The notes: generated from the sequence alone by a model not told the origin. A stretch of 7,030 nt of DNA from an uncultured Brevinema sp. (GCA_947036575.1 CAMQSH010000103.1:1-7030); one strand, 5' to 3'; numbered from the stretch's first letter, positions 1-6,226 are shown. Numbers and translations are program-made.

Positions 1-252
1 ATTTTCTAAAATAGCTGCTACGATAATAGCCTTATGCAAGGGATCTACTATAGTAGAGTGAGCTTGAGAAGTTGTAACAGTAGGCGCTACTATCTCCGTA
101 TTAGTAGGTGCAATCATAGCTACCTTTTCTCCTGGAATAAAACGAAATAAACCCAAAATAATTGTTAATAATACTAATACAAAAAAGACTGTACCCATTC
201 CCACAAGAGTAATAAGAACTGTATCTGCAACTGTAAGTATGTCTCCAAACAT
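1..252 (-). CDS. oadG: Oxaloacetate decarboxylase gamma subunit (OadG), 3' end beyond window
   Basis: Small membrane-anchor subunit of the Na+-pumping oxaloacetate decarboxylase. In the known complex OadG holds the carboxyltransferase (OadA) to the membrane subunit OadB. The 84 visible residues start MFGDIL, with one strongly hydrophobic helix at about residues 11-36 (many V, L, I, F). A Thr/Ala/Pro-rich linker follows (about 48-68), then HKAIIVAAILEN (73-84), which resembles the start of the short conserved C-terminal helix of the family. The frame is open to base 1 and the stop is outside the window. The start follows the oadA stop by 10 nt, and its AAGGAG overlaps that stop, so translation is probably coupled. 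Short OadG proteins diverge strongly, so the call rests on the single-helix layout plus position directly after oadA. A related decarboxylase delta/gamma subunit is the main alternative. Confidence 0.82.
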   Translation of the reverse strand, partial: MFGDILTVADTVLITLVGMGTVFFVLVLLTIILGLFRFIPGEKVAMIAPTNTEIVAPTVTTSQAHSTIVDPLHKAIIVAAILEN

Positions 253-258
253 TTGTTA

Positions 259-264
259 CTCCTT
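259..264 (-). promoter_or_regulatory. Ribosome binding site of oadG, overlapping the oadA stop
   Basis: Read on the minus strand, AAGGAG lies 6 nt before the oadG ATG (252-250) and shares bases with the oadA TAA (265-263). This fixes the oadG start and suggests translational coupling within the oad operon. Confidence 0.8.
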
Positions 265-1636
265 ATGGTAATATTTCTACTTCTATACAATCTGTATGTT
301 TTTTAGCTTCTAAATAAGGTTTTGTTATTTGTGGAAATAAAATACAAGATAGTAATTCTTCATCGTTATCAACGATATCTGCAAATTCTTTACGCGCATT
401 TACCAGTTCTGGTTTAACTAATGCTGCTGGTGATCCTGTATAATACTCTTCTGTACCACAAATTTTTAACATAATTTCAGGTTTGATAGGTACAGGACTT
501 TTACCATAAAATCCACTGATATAATCTTTAGCCTCTTTGGAACAAATTTTATATCGTTCCCCAAGTAAAACATTCATAACCGCTTGTGTTCCTACGATTT
601 GGCTGATAGGTGTTACTAGTGCTGGATAACCAAAATCTGCTCTAACTCTTGGGATCTCTCTAAGAACTTCTTCATATTTATCTATTGATTTTTGAGATGT
701 TAGTTGAGAAACAAGATTACTAAGCATTCCTCCAGGTAATTGATATTCAACAAGTTTTGGTTCTGTAAAATAAGATTGAATATTGATTAATCCTTCATCT
801 AAATATTTGTTTCTTAATGATTTGAAGTATTCTGCTATTTCAGAAAGTAGTTCTTGATTTAATGTTGTAGGTCTATCACTACCTTCAAAACATTTAACAA
901 TACTTTCTGTTACCGGCTGAGCAGAACCACCACCTAAAGAAGAGATAGCAGTATCAATAGAATAAGCCCCAGCATCTGAAACTCTTTTATAGAGAATAGA
1001 TCCAAGTCCAGCAGTATCATGAGTATGTACAATAATAGGCATATCTGGCATTTCTTTTTTTATTGCTGAAACTAGTTTAAACCCTGTTTCTGGTAATAAA
1101 ATACCAGCCATATCTTTGATAGCAATCTCATCTGCACCTAGATCTCTATACTGTTTTGCTAAATCAACAAAAAATTCAATTGAATGCACCGGACTAATAG
1201 TATATGACAATGCAGCTTGAGCAATTCCACCATATTTTTTTACAGCTTCTAAAGGGATTCTAATATTTTCGATATCATTTAAAGCATCAAAAATACGAAC
1301 AATATCAATGCCATTTTCTATAGCTTTTTGAATAAATAAATCAACAGTATCATTCGCATAATGTCTATATCCAACAAGCGTTTGACCTCTTAATAGCATT
1401 TGTAAAGGTGTTTTTTTTACACATTTTTTTATTTCTTTTAATCGGTCCCATGGATCTTGATTTAAAAATCTCATTGCAACATCAAAAGTTGCACCACCCC
1501 ACATTTCTAAAGATCTATACCCTACTTCATCCATTTTTTCTAAAATAGGTAACATATCTTCAGTAGGCATTCTTGTTGCCAATAAGGACTGATGTCCGTC
1601 ACGAAGAACTGTTTCTGTAATATTAATCGTGTTCAA
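263..1636 (-). CDS. oadA: Oxaloacetate decarboxylase alpha subunit, carboxyltransferase part without biotinyl domain
   Basis: Carboxyltransferase subunit that moves the carboxyl group of oxaloacetate to biotin, leaving pyruvate. OadB then decarboxylates carboxybiotin and exports Na+. The 457 residues cover the TIM-barrel HMGL-like domain and the conserved helical carboxylase domain. Seen motifs: LRDGHQSL (11-18; D13 is the expected metal ligand), DALND (117-121), IAIKDMAG (171-178; K174 matches the carbamylated lysine) and HTHDTAGLG (204-212; H204 and H206 match metal ligands). Full-length OadA is usually near 590 aa and ends in a biotinyl domain with an AMKM lysine. This protein stops at EVEILP with none, so a separate biotin carrier is expected, probably downstream. 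The start is TTG, nine residues before LRD-proximal TETV, matching the usual short N-terminus. The 5S transcarboxylase subunit or a pyruvate carboxylase B subunit are alternatives; oadG next door favours oadA. Confidence 0.92.
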   Translation of the reverse strand: MNTINITETVLRDGHQSLLATRMPTEDMLPILEKMDEVGYRSLEMWGGATFDVAMRFLNQDPWDRLKEIKKCVKKTPLQMLLRGQTLVGYRHYANDTVDLFIQKAIENGIDIVRIFDALNDIENIRIPLEAVKKYGGIAQAALSYTISPVHSIEFFVDLAKQYRDLGADEIAIKDMAGILLPETGFKLVSAIKKEMPDMPIIVHTHDTAGLGSILYKRVSDAGAYSIDTAISSLGGGSAQPVTESIVKCFEGSDRPTTLNQELLSEIAEYFKSLRNKYLDEGLINIQSYFTEPKLVEYQLPGGMLSNLVSQLTSQKSIDKYEEVLREIPRVRADFGYPALVTPISQIVGTQAVMNVLLGERYKICSKEAKDYISGFYGKSPVPIKPEIMLKICGTEEYYTGSPAALVKPELVNARKEFADIVDNDEELLSCILFPQITKPYLEAKKHTDCIEVEILP

Positions 1637-1641
1637 ATTCT

Positions 1642-1648
1642 CCCCCTA
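1642..1648 (-). promoter_or_regulatory. Strong ribosome binding site close to the TTG start of oadA
   Basis: On the minus strand GGGGGAG ends only 3 nt before the TTG at 1636-1634. The purine run is strong but the spacing is shorter than the usual 5-9 nt. No in-frame ATG or GTG lies nearby that keeps the conserved LRDGHQS N-terminus, so TTG is preferred. An ATT three codons on would give more usual spacing, but ATT starts are rare. Confidence 0.6.
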
Positions 1649-1698
1649 TACTATATTTTTATATTTATATCTTTCTAATAACTCATTAGTCGTTCTAT

Positions 1699-1727
1699 AT
1701 GATATACCCTTTTTCAATTTATGTCAA
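1699..1727 (-). promoter_or_regulatory. Predicted sigma-70 promoter of the oadA-oadG operon
   Basis: On the minus strand TTGACA (1727-1722) is followed after 17 nt by TATCAT (1704-1699), one mismatch from TATAAT. Transcription would start near 1692, giving a leader of about 55 nt. It lies just downstream of the terminator that closes the ABC transporter operon, so oadA is probably its own transcription unit. A TATAT-C-ATATA dyad overlaps the -10 box, but its pure A/T content makes this weak evidence for an operator. Confidence 0.75.
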
Positions 1728-1785
1728 TATCTTCGTTAAAGAAATTATATTTTGTACTGTACTCATCTCTTTTATGATAATAAAA

Positions 1786-1837
1786 TATAAAAAATAAAAG
1801 ACATACTAGAGTTCTAATATGTCTTTTATTTTTTATA
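1786..1837 (-). terminator. Long-stem intrinsic terminator of the amino acid ABC operon
   Basis: A perfect 20-bp inverted repeat: 1786-1805 pairs with 1818-1837 around a 12-nt spacer. Four more pairs (1807-1810 with 1813-1816) are possible past one mismatch. Each arm carries an A6 or T6 tract around the core AAAAGACATA, so the U-tract forms part of the stem. It starts 16 nt past the ATPase stop (1854) and precedes the oadA promoter, which fits termination on the minus strand. The shape would also work on the plus strand, but no gene there would need it. Confidence 0.85.
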
Positions 1838-1853
1838 AAATATGTATTTATTC

Positions 1854-2582
1854 TTAATTCCATTCTAATATTTTTGCTAAAAAGGAAGTCAATTCAGTAC
1901 TTTGAGGATTATTAAAAAAGTGCTCACTGCAATTATACTCTACGATATTACCATTATATAAAAACATCACTCTTTCACAAGCTAATCGTGCGAATCCCAT
2001 TTCATGAGTAACAACAATAATATTTTGCCCTTCTACTGTTAGCTCATTAATCATATCAAGTACTTCTGATGTATATTCTGGATCTAATGCCGATGTAGGC
2101 TCATCTAATAATAATAATTCAGGATTAACAATCACTGCTCTAGCTATAGCTATACGTTGACATTGTCCCCCTGATAATTGATGAGGATATTTGTGGGCAT
2201 CTTCTAATAGACCAAAACGTTCTAATAATTCATTTGCCTTTTTGGTAGCATCTAATATTGTAAAGTTAAAAACTTCTGTTAAAGGTAAAATAATATTTTG
2301 TAGTCCTGTTAAATGAGGAAATAACCCATTACTTTGAAAAACAAAACCTATTTTTTTGTGCCATTCATTATGCTCTTTAAAATCAATCCTATTTTGATTA
2401 AAATAAAAATCTCCAGAGCTCGGATATAACAGTCCTCCTAAAATCCTAAGTAAAGTAGATTTTCCACCACCAGAAGGACCTATAATAGCAAGAGATTTAC
2501 ATTCATCTTCAAAATTAATATTGTTTAGCACTTTTTTTTCATCTGAAAAAAAGTGATTTAGGGAATCTAATTTAATGTGCAT
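1854..2582 (-). CDS. Polar amino acid ABC transporter, ATP-binding protein
   Basis: Cytoplasmic ATPase that drives the importer encoded just upstream. The 242 residues have the full set of ABC motifs: Walker A GPSGGGKS (35-42), Q-loop Q83 in FVFQ, signature LSGGQ (136-140), Walker B LLLLDE (156-161), D-loop SALD (164-167) and switch H193 in VTHEMGFA. The THEMGFA stretch and the length are typical of the HisP/GlnQ/ArtP family. The usual LSGGQQQR reads LSGGQCQR here, a mild change outside the core. A longer reading frame opens at a TTG (2618), but the ATG at 2582 gives the normal family N-terminus (MHIKLDSL). This start overlaps the permease end by 11 nt, with GGAG (2599-2596) a long 13 nt upstream, so translation is probably coupled to the permease. 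The exact substrate cannot be read from this subunit. Confidence 0.93.
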   Translation of the reverse strand: MHIKLDSLNHFFSDEKKVLNNINFEDECKSLAIIGPSGGGKSTLLRILGGLLYPSSGDFYFNQNRIDFKEHNEWHKKIGFVFQSNGLFPHLTGLQNIILPLTEVFNFTILDATKKANELLERFGLLEDAHKYPHQLSGGQCQRIAIARAVIVNPELLLLDEPTSALDPEYTSEVLDMINELTVEGQNIIVVTHEMGFARLACERVMFLYNGNIVEYNCSEHFFNNPQSTELTSFLAKILEWN

Positions 2583-3342
2583 AACTATATTTTTTCTCCA
2601 AATATTGACTAAGCGCAATCACAGGAAAAGTTAATATAAAATATAACAATCCTAGAAATAGATAATTCTCAAATAATGCATAATTTATTGAACTTATTTC
2701 TTGTGTGGTTTGTGTTAGTTCTATTATTGCTACTACAGATAGTAAGGAGGAATCTTTTATGATAGAAGCAAACTGACCTGCTAAAGCTGGCATTACTCTA
2801 ATAATTAATTGAGGAATAATAACTAAATTAATTGTTTGTTTTTTGGAAAGTCCTATAGCCTGTGCTATTTCGTATTGTTGCTTATCTAGTGATGCTAAAC
2901 CACCACGAATGATTTCACTGATATAAGCCCCTTCAAATAGAGATAGTATTAAAATACCTGCGACATACCTATTTTCAACACCCCATGCTGTTCCAACAAT
3001 ATAGTAAAAGAAAAATATCTGTACTAATAAAGGAGTACCTCTAATTATCTGTGTATATAATCTACAAAGATAAGATATCAGTAAAATTTTAGACCTAACA
3101 CCTATTGCTGTAAATGTACCTATAATCATACTAGAAATCAAAGAAAAAAAGCTAATCACTATAGTCATTAGAAATCCATGTTGAAATCGATTTTTATATT
3201 CAAGTAGAATAGAAAAATCTAGAGTTAGTCCTAGTTTACGAATAGTTAACCATGAAAAAGCACTTATTATGATTAATAATAAAAATATATTACTTAATTG
3301 ATATAGCTGTGAATGTTTTCTTGTTAATAATTTGCTACTCAT
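2572..3342 (-). CDS. Polar amino acid ABC transporter, permease
   Basis: Inner-membrane channel subunit of the HisM/HisQ family (256 aa, normal length). Hydrophobic segments are visible at about 17-36, 55-80, 88-116, 125-145, 190-208 and 226-247. The family hallmark RGTPLLVQIFF is at 101-111. The EAA loop that docks on the ATPase is at about 143-178 (EIIRGGLASLD, then EIAQAIGLSKKQT, then IPQ), followed by KDSSL (196-200). Only one permease gene is present, so a homodimer is likely. The ATG at 3342 has GGGGGAGG 8 nt upstream. The gene lies 48 nt after the binding-protein gene, and its 3' end overlaps the ATPase start. The order SBP-permease-ATPase is common for these importers. Confidence 0.93.
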   Translation of the reverse strand: MSSKLLTRKHSQLYQLSNIFLLLIIISAFSWLTIRKLGLTLDFSILLEYKNRFQHGFLMTIVISFFSLISSMIIGTFTAIGVRSKILLISYLCRLYTQIIRGTPLLVQIFFFYYIVGTAWGVENRYVAGILILSLFEGAYISEIIRGGLASLDKQQYEIAQAIGLSKKQTINLVIIPQLIIRVMPALAGQFASIIKDSSLLSVVAIIELTQTTQEISSINYALFENYLFLGLLYFILTFPVIALSQYLEKKYSYAH

Positions 3343-3390
3343 TCATCAAACCTCCCCCATTACGTTTTACTCTAATTTAATATACTAAGA

Positions 3391-4179
3391 TTAAAAGAAA
3401 AATTCCAATCCATATTTATCAAATTCTGCCTTTTCTACATTTAAATGTTTTTTGGTAATTTTTGAAAAACCATCACTTGCTTTGAATTCTGTAAGAAATT
3501 TATTAATATCTGTTTGTAACTGAGTATTACCTTTTTTAATCCCTATTCCCCATACATCAATATCTTCTTCAGCAATATCAAGTGCTACAATTTTTGTAGT
3601 AGTAGGATTTAAGTTATAATTTTTTAAAATTGTCAATTGATCGTATAAAACAGCATCTGCTTTACCTTGTACTACTTCTATAATAGCCGCACTTTCACTA
3701 GCAAAAGAATTGATCTTTGCGTTTGTTAGATGTTTTTGTGCAAACAAAAATGGTGTTGCTCCTTGTTTAACTGCTACGACTCTATCCTTGTGATTTAAAT
3801 CTTCTAAAGAATTTACAGGAGAATCAATATTTACAAGCATTGCAAGTGTTGATTGAGAATATGGATCTGAAAAATCAATTTGTTTGTTTCTTTCATCTGT
3901 AATTGTTAATGAAGAGAGAATAATATCGATTTTCCCAGTCTGTAATGCTGGTATTAATCCAGCCCATGCAATATTTTCAATTACAACTTCTTTACCTAAA
4001 TATGCCCCTAATTCACGAGCAAGATCAACACTCACTCCCATAGGATTACCATCATTATCTTTTGTTTCAAATGGTGGGTAAGCTAATTCCATACCAACAA
4101 ATAATATATCAGAATTTTTCTGAGTACAAGATCCTAGTGCAATGGTTACAAATAGTACCATAATGTTAAATGTTTTCAC
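3391..4179 (-). CDS. Polar amino acid ABC transporter, substrate-binding lipoprotein
   Basis: Membrane-anchored solute-binding protein of family 3 (262 aa) that captures an amino acid and delivers it to the permease. Residues 1-17 form a lipoprotein signal peptide ending in the lipobox LGSC, so C18 should be lipidated. The binding domain spans about 27-247: AYPPFE (33-38), WAGLIPALQTGKID (72-85), SSLTITDER (89-97; R97 matches the Arg that binds the ligand carboxylate) and DAVLYD (175-180; D180 matches the ligand amino-group Asp). SSLTIT resembles HisJ-like proteins, weakly suggesting a basic or polar amino acid. The family-signature position after G48 is VSVD rather than the usual F-D-x-D. 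The start is GTG; an overlapping ATG one frame away hits TGA at once. AGGAG stands 7 nt before the GTG. Confidence 0.92.
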   Translation of the reverse strand: MKTFNIMVLFVTIALGSCTQKNSDILFVGMELAYPPFETKDNDGNPMGVSVDLARELGAYLGKEVVIENIAWAGLIPALQTGKIDIILSSLTITDERNKQIDFSDPYSQSTLAMLVNIDSPVNSLEDLNHKDRVVAVKQGATPFLFAQKHLTNAKINSFASESAAIIEVVQGKADAVLYDQLTILKNYNLNPTTTKIVALDIAEEDIDVWGIGIKKGNTQLQTDINKFLTEFKASDGFSKITKKHLNVEKAEFDKYGLEFFF

Positions 4180-4186
4180 ATTAAGA

Positions 4187-4191
4187 CTCCT
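4187..4191 (-). promoter_or_regulatory. Ribosome binding site fixing the GTG start of the binding protein
   Basis: AGGAG (minus strand) lies 7 nt before the GTG at 4179-4177. The nearby ATG overlaps this GTG but is followed immediately by TGA, so the GTG must be used. Confidence 0.8.
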
Positions 4192-4204
4192 AAATTTATA
4201 TTTT

Positions 4205-4213
4205 ATTATAGCA
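4205..4213 (-). promoter_or_regulatory. Extended -10 promoter of the amino acid ABC operon
   Basis: On the minus strand TGCTATAAT (4213-4205) is a perfect extended -10 element (TGn then TATAAT). The expected -35 position (4233-4228) reads TATGAA, a poor match, as is usual for extended -10 promoters. Transcription should start near 4198, leaving a leader of only about 18 nt, just enough for the AGGAG. That leaves no room for a riboswitch or attenuator, so control would have to act on initiation. Confidence 0.75.
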
Positions 4214-4230
4214 TGTTTTTAATGTTTTTC

Positions 4231-4262
4231 ATATTTATTTATTAAAGCTATTAAATAAATAT
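4231..4262. repeat. A/T inverted repeat at the upstream edge of the ABC promoter
   Basis: Perfect 11-bp arms (4231-4241 ATATTTATTTA, with its complement at 4252-4262) around a 10-nt spacer. It overlaps the -35 position of the ABC promoter and extends upstream. It could be an operator or an AT-rich UP-like element. Because the arms are pure A/T in an AT-rich gap, chance is a serious alternative. Confidence 0.4.
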
Positions 4263-4280
4263 ACTTAAAATATTCAAATA

Positions 4281-4314
4281 AAAAAACTTCCCTAAAAAAT
4301 TAAGGAAGTTTTTT
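4281..4314 (-). terminator. Intrinsic terminator of the transketolase operon
   Basis: An 11-bp perfect stem (4281-4291 with 4304-4314; core ACTTCC/GGAAGT) with a 12-nt loop. It is followed on the minus strand by a T run continuing into TATTTG. It begins 12 nt past the C-half stop codon (4327) and precedes the ABC promoter, separating the two operons. Confidence 0.9.
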
Positions 4315-4326
4315 GTGTTATTATTT

Positions 4327-5274
4327 TTAAAGAGCTTTAAGAATTGTCTTGGCTAATTTTTCACCTGTCCAACCAAAAATATCTAATAATTGAGAGAAAG
4401 TTCCAACTTGTCCAAAGCTTTCTGCTCCGATTTGTTGAAGTTTAACAGGATGATGTGCTACTAATACCTCTGCTATAGCAGACCCTAACCCACCTCTAAT
4501 ATTATGATCATCTAAAGCTACCAAGTGTTCACATTCTTTTGCTGCCTTGATGATTATATCTTTATCAATAGGTAAGATAGTAAAAAGATCTATAACTCTT
4601 ACACTTTTACCTTGAGCTTCTAAAATATCGACTGTATCTAATGCTTGTGAGACCATTGCTCCAGAAGCAAAAATACAAATATCTGTTCCTTCTCTAACAG
4701 TAATGCCTTTTCCTATTTCAAAACTCATTCCTTCCTGATAAACCTTACGAGATGATCTTCTTGCAAAACGAACATAGTTGAGCCCTTTCATATTTTGTCC
4801 AAGTTCTTTTGCAATAGCATACATTTGAACAGAATCACAAATATCAAATACTCTTGTATTACTTAATGCTCTGAACATCGCAATATCTTCAAAAGTAGTA
4901 TGAGTACCACCATTATAAGCAGTTGTAATTCCTGGATCTGTCCCTAAAATAACCACTGGAATATCGGCATAGGCTGAGCTTACAACAGCTTGATCAAAAC
5001 ACCGTCTTGATGCAAATGGAGCAAAACTATGTACAAAACATTTATAACCGGTAACACCTAAGCCTGCAGCCATACTAATAGCCTCAGCTTCCATGATTCC
5101 AATATTAAAAAAACGTTCTGGAAATGATTTTTTGAATACCCCTGATCCACTAGAACCTACTAAATCTGTATCAATAAAGCAAACTTTATCGTCTTTTTTT
5201 GCAATTTCAACAATACCTTCTAAACAGGCTGTTCTTAATTCTTTTGTATCTATTATATTTTCTTTTACTATCAT
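4327..5274 (-). CDS. tkt: Transketolase, C-terminal half (split enzyme)
   Basis: Carries the pyrimidine-binding and C-terminal domains of a two-subunit transketolase; with the N-half it would move two-carbon ketol units between sugar phosphates. The 315 residues show NIGIMEAEA (57-65; E62 aligns with the glutamate that activates thiamine), SFAPFASRR (83-91, cofactor-stacking region), THTTFEDIA (124-132; H125 matches a conserved active-site His), and a C-terminal domain from about 190 with FASGAM and DDHNIRGGLG (255-264). The position four before H125, usually Asp in transketolases (donor C2-OH contact), is Asn (N121, in YNGGTH). The substrate may therefore differ from the textbook one. The start is ATG at 5274, with AAGGG 7 nt upstream overlapping the N-half stop. 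A longer in-frame extension to 5322 lacks this support. Related two-subunit sugar transketolases such as AptAB-type enzymes are an alternative. Confidence 0.9.
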   Translation of the reverse strand: MIVKENIIDTKELRTACLEGIVEIAKKDDKVCFIDTDLVGSSGSGVFKKSFPERFFNIGIMEAEAISMAAGLGVTGYKCFVHSFAPFASRRCFDQAVVSSAYADIPVVILGTDPGITTAYNGGTHTTFEDIAMFRALSNTRVFDICDSVQMYAIAKELGQNMKGLNYVRFARRSSRKVYQEGMSFEIGKGITVREGTDICIFASGAMVSQALDTVDILEAQGKSVRVIDLFTILPIDKDIIIKAAKECEHLVALDDHNIRGGLGSAIAEVLVAHHPVKLQQIGAESFGQVGTFSQLLDIFGWTGEKLAKTILKAL

Positions 5275-5281
5275 ATCTAAT

Positions 5282-5286
5282 CCCTT
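5282..5286 (-). promoter_or_regulatory. Ribosome binding site of the transketolase C-half
   Basis: AAGGG (minus strand) sits 7 nt before the ATG at 5274 and overlaps the TAA of the N-half (5287-5285). It sets the start at 5274 rather than further upstream and points to coupled translation. Confidence 0.75.
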
Positions 5287-6115
5287 ATAATCCAGCTTTT
5301 TCAGCATAGTATTTTTTAGCAATATTTAGAAATTCTTTTTTCTCATCTGTATCAATTCTCAAATGATGATCATCAATACTTTCTAAGTATTCAACACCTT
5401 TACCTTTAATAGTATCCATCACAATAGCTGTTGGTTTTGATTGCTTCTGTGCCCTAAGGATTTGCTCTCTGATTTGTTGCTGATTATGTCCATCGATACG
5501 TACAGTATTCCATCCAAAAGCATTAAATTTTTCTACAAAATCGAATGATTCACAAATATCAGCTGAAATTCCATCCAATTGCTTTTTGTTATTATCAACA
5601 AATACAATTAAATTATTTAGTTTTTGATGCGCTGCTACTTGAATAGCTTCCCAGCATTGACCTTCATTGAGTTCTCCATCTCCAACAATACAATATACTT
5701 TTTGATTTTTATTTTTCAATCTTGCACCTGTTGCAATACCTATGGCTGCACCAAATCCTTGAGCTAAGCTTCCTGCTGTCATATCTACGCCAGGAGTTTT
5801 AAGTCTATCTACATGAGAAGGTAAGGTAGTCCCAGGTTGATTTAGCGTATGTAATAACTTAGTATCAAAAAAACCTCTAAAGGCAAGTGTTGCATAAAGA
5901 GCAGGCCCTGCATGTCCTTTACTCATTACAAAATAATCTCTTTCATCCCATTTTGGATTTTTAGGATCAATTTTTAAAAGTCCTTCTTCTGGAGTATACA
6001 AAACTGCTAAACAATCAACAACAGAAAGTGCTCCCCCTATATGTCCAAAACCTATATTCATGATCATATCTATTGTATAGTATCTAATCCCATGAGCAAA
6101 ATTTTCTATCGTCAT
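5285..6115 (-). CDS. tkt: Transketolase, N-terminal TPP-binding half (split enzyme)
   Basis: Thiamine diphosphate-binding subunit of the split transketolase (276 aa, normal for N-halves). Seen: GHIGGALS (24-31; H25), SKGHAGPALYA (65-75; H68), SHVDRLKTPGVDM (100-112; H101), GSLAQG (115-120), and the TPP/metal motif starting GDGELNEGQCWEA (145-157) and ending at DNN (174-176). The usual GSLGQG has Ala for the middle Gly. The ATG at 6115 has GAGGGG 7 nt upstream. The stop overlaps the ribosome binding site of the C-half, giving 10 nt between genes, so the two chains should be made in equal amounts. The operon is divergent from the Tyr-rich protein gene. Dihydroxyacetone synthase-like or other sugar transketolases cannot be excluded; DXP synthase does not fit the motifs or the split layout. 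Confidence 0.92.
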   Translation of the reverse strand: MTIENFAHGIRYYTIDMIMNIGFGHIGGALSVVDCLAVLYTPEEGLLKIDPKNPKWDERDYFVMSKGHAGPALYATLAFRGFFDTKLLHTLNQPGTTLPSHVDRLKTPGVDMTAGSLAQGFGAAIGIATGARLKNKNQKVYCIVGDGELNEGQCWEAIQVAAHQKLNNLIVFVDNNKKQLDGISADICESFDFVEKFNAFGWNTVRIDGHNQQQIREQILRAQKQSKPTAIVMDTIKGKGVEYLESIDDHHLRIDTDEKKEFLNIAKKYYAEKAGL

Positions 6116-6122
6116 TATGTTA

Positions 6123-6128
6123 CCCCTC
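6123..6128 (-). promoter_or_regulatory. Ribosome binding site of the transketolase N-half
   Basis: GAGGGG on the minus strand lies 7 nt before the ATG at 6115 and lies inside the roughly 34-nt leader predicted from the promoter at 6156-6183. Confidence 0.75.
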
Positions 6129-6137
6129 TAACTTAAT

Positions 6138-6174
6138 TGTATTTATAATTATTATATTATATTATATAAATACA
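6138..6174. repeat. 10-bp inverted repeat straddling the transketolase -10 region
   Basis: Perfect arms TGTATTTATA (6138-6147) and TATAAATACA (6165-6174) with a 17-nt spacer holding the -10 boxes. One arm lies in the -35/-10 spacer and the other just past the expected transcription start, an arrangement seen for repressor operators. The arms contain one G or C each, so chance in AT-rich DNA remains possible. Confidence 0.45.
6151..6166. repeat. Short 5-bp tandem repeat containing the -10 boxes
   Basis: ATTAT repeated three times plus one base on the plus strand. Read on the minus strand it gives three overlapping TATAAT hexamers, each 5 nt apart. Confidence 0.7.
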
Positions 6175-6183
6175 TTTTGTCAA
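6156..6183 (-). promoter_or_regulatory. Consensus sigma-70 promoter of the transketolase operon
   Basis: On the minus strand TTGACA (6183-6178) is followed after 16 nt by TATAAT (6161-6156); both hexamers are perfect. Two further TATAAT copies lie 5 nt to either side, giving spacers of 11 and 21 that should be inactive. Transcription would start near 6149. Its -35 box is 43 bp from the -35 box of the divergent Tyr-rich gene. Confidence 0.82.
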
Positions 6184-6226
6184 TCTAAAAAAATTAATCT
6201 ATTAAAGTTAGCTATAAGAACTTATT

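Noticed and set aside
1675..1689. CTAAT/ATTAG mini-hairpin at the start of the oadA leader, considered as a riboswitch or stabilising element
   Set aside because: Only a 5-bp A/T-rich stem; the roughly 55-nt leader shows no known riboswitch core, so it is likely chance.
1637..1853. Possible small gene or RNA in the gap between the ABC and oad operons
   Set aside because: Beyond the promoter and terminator I see only AT-rich sequence with no start, ribosome site or cloverleaf-like structure.
2583..2618. Upstream TTG start extending the ATPase by 12 residues
   Set aside because: No Shine-Dalgarno precedes it, it overlaps the permease more, and the ATG at 2582 gives the normal family N-terminus.
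3884..4081. Open frame of 65 codons on the plus strand inside the binding-protein gene
   Set aside because: It lies antisense within a well-supported coding gene, has no Shine-Dalgarno or recognisable domain, and is a shadow frame.
5093..5290. Open frame of 65 codons on the plus strand across the transketolase junction
   Set aside because: Antisense to a clear transketolase half, with no ribosome binding site or family resemblance.
5275..5322. Upstream start extending the transketolase C-half by 16 residues
   Set aside because: It would overlap the N-half; the ATG at 5274 has a properly spaced AAGGG and the expected family N-terminus.
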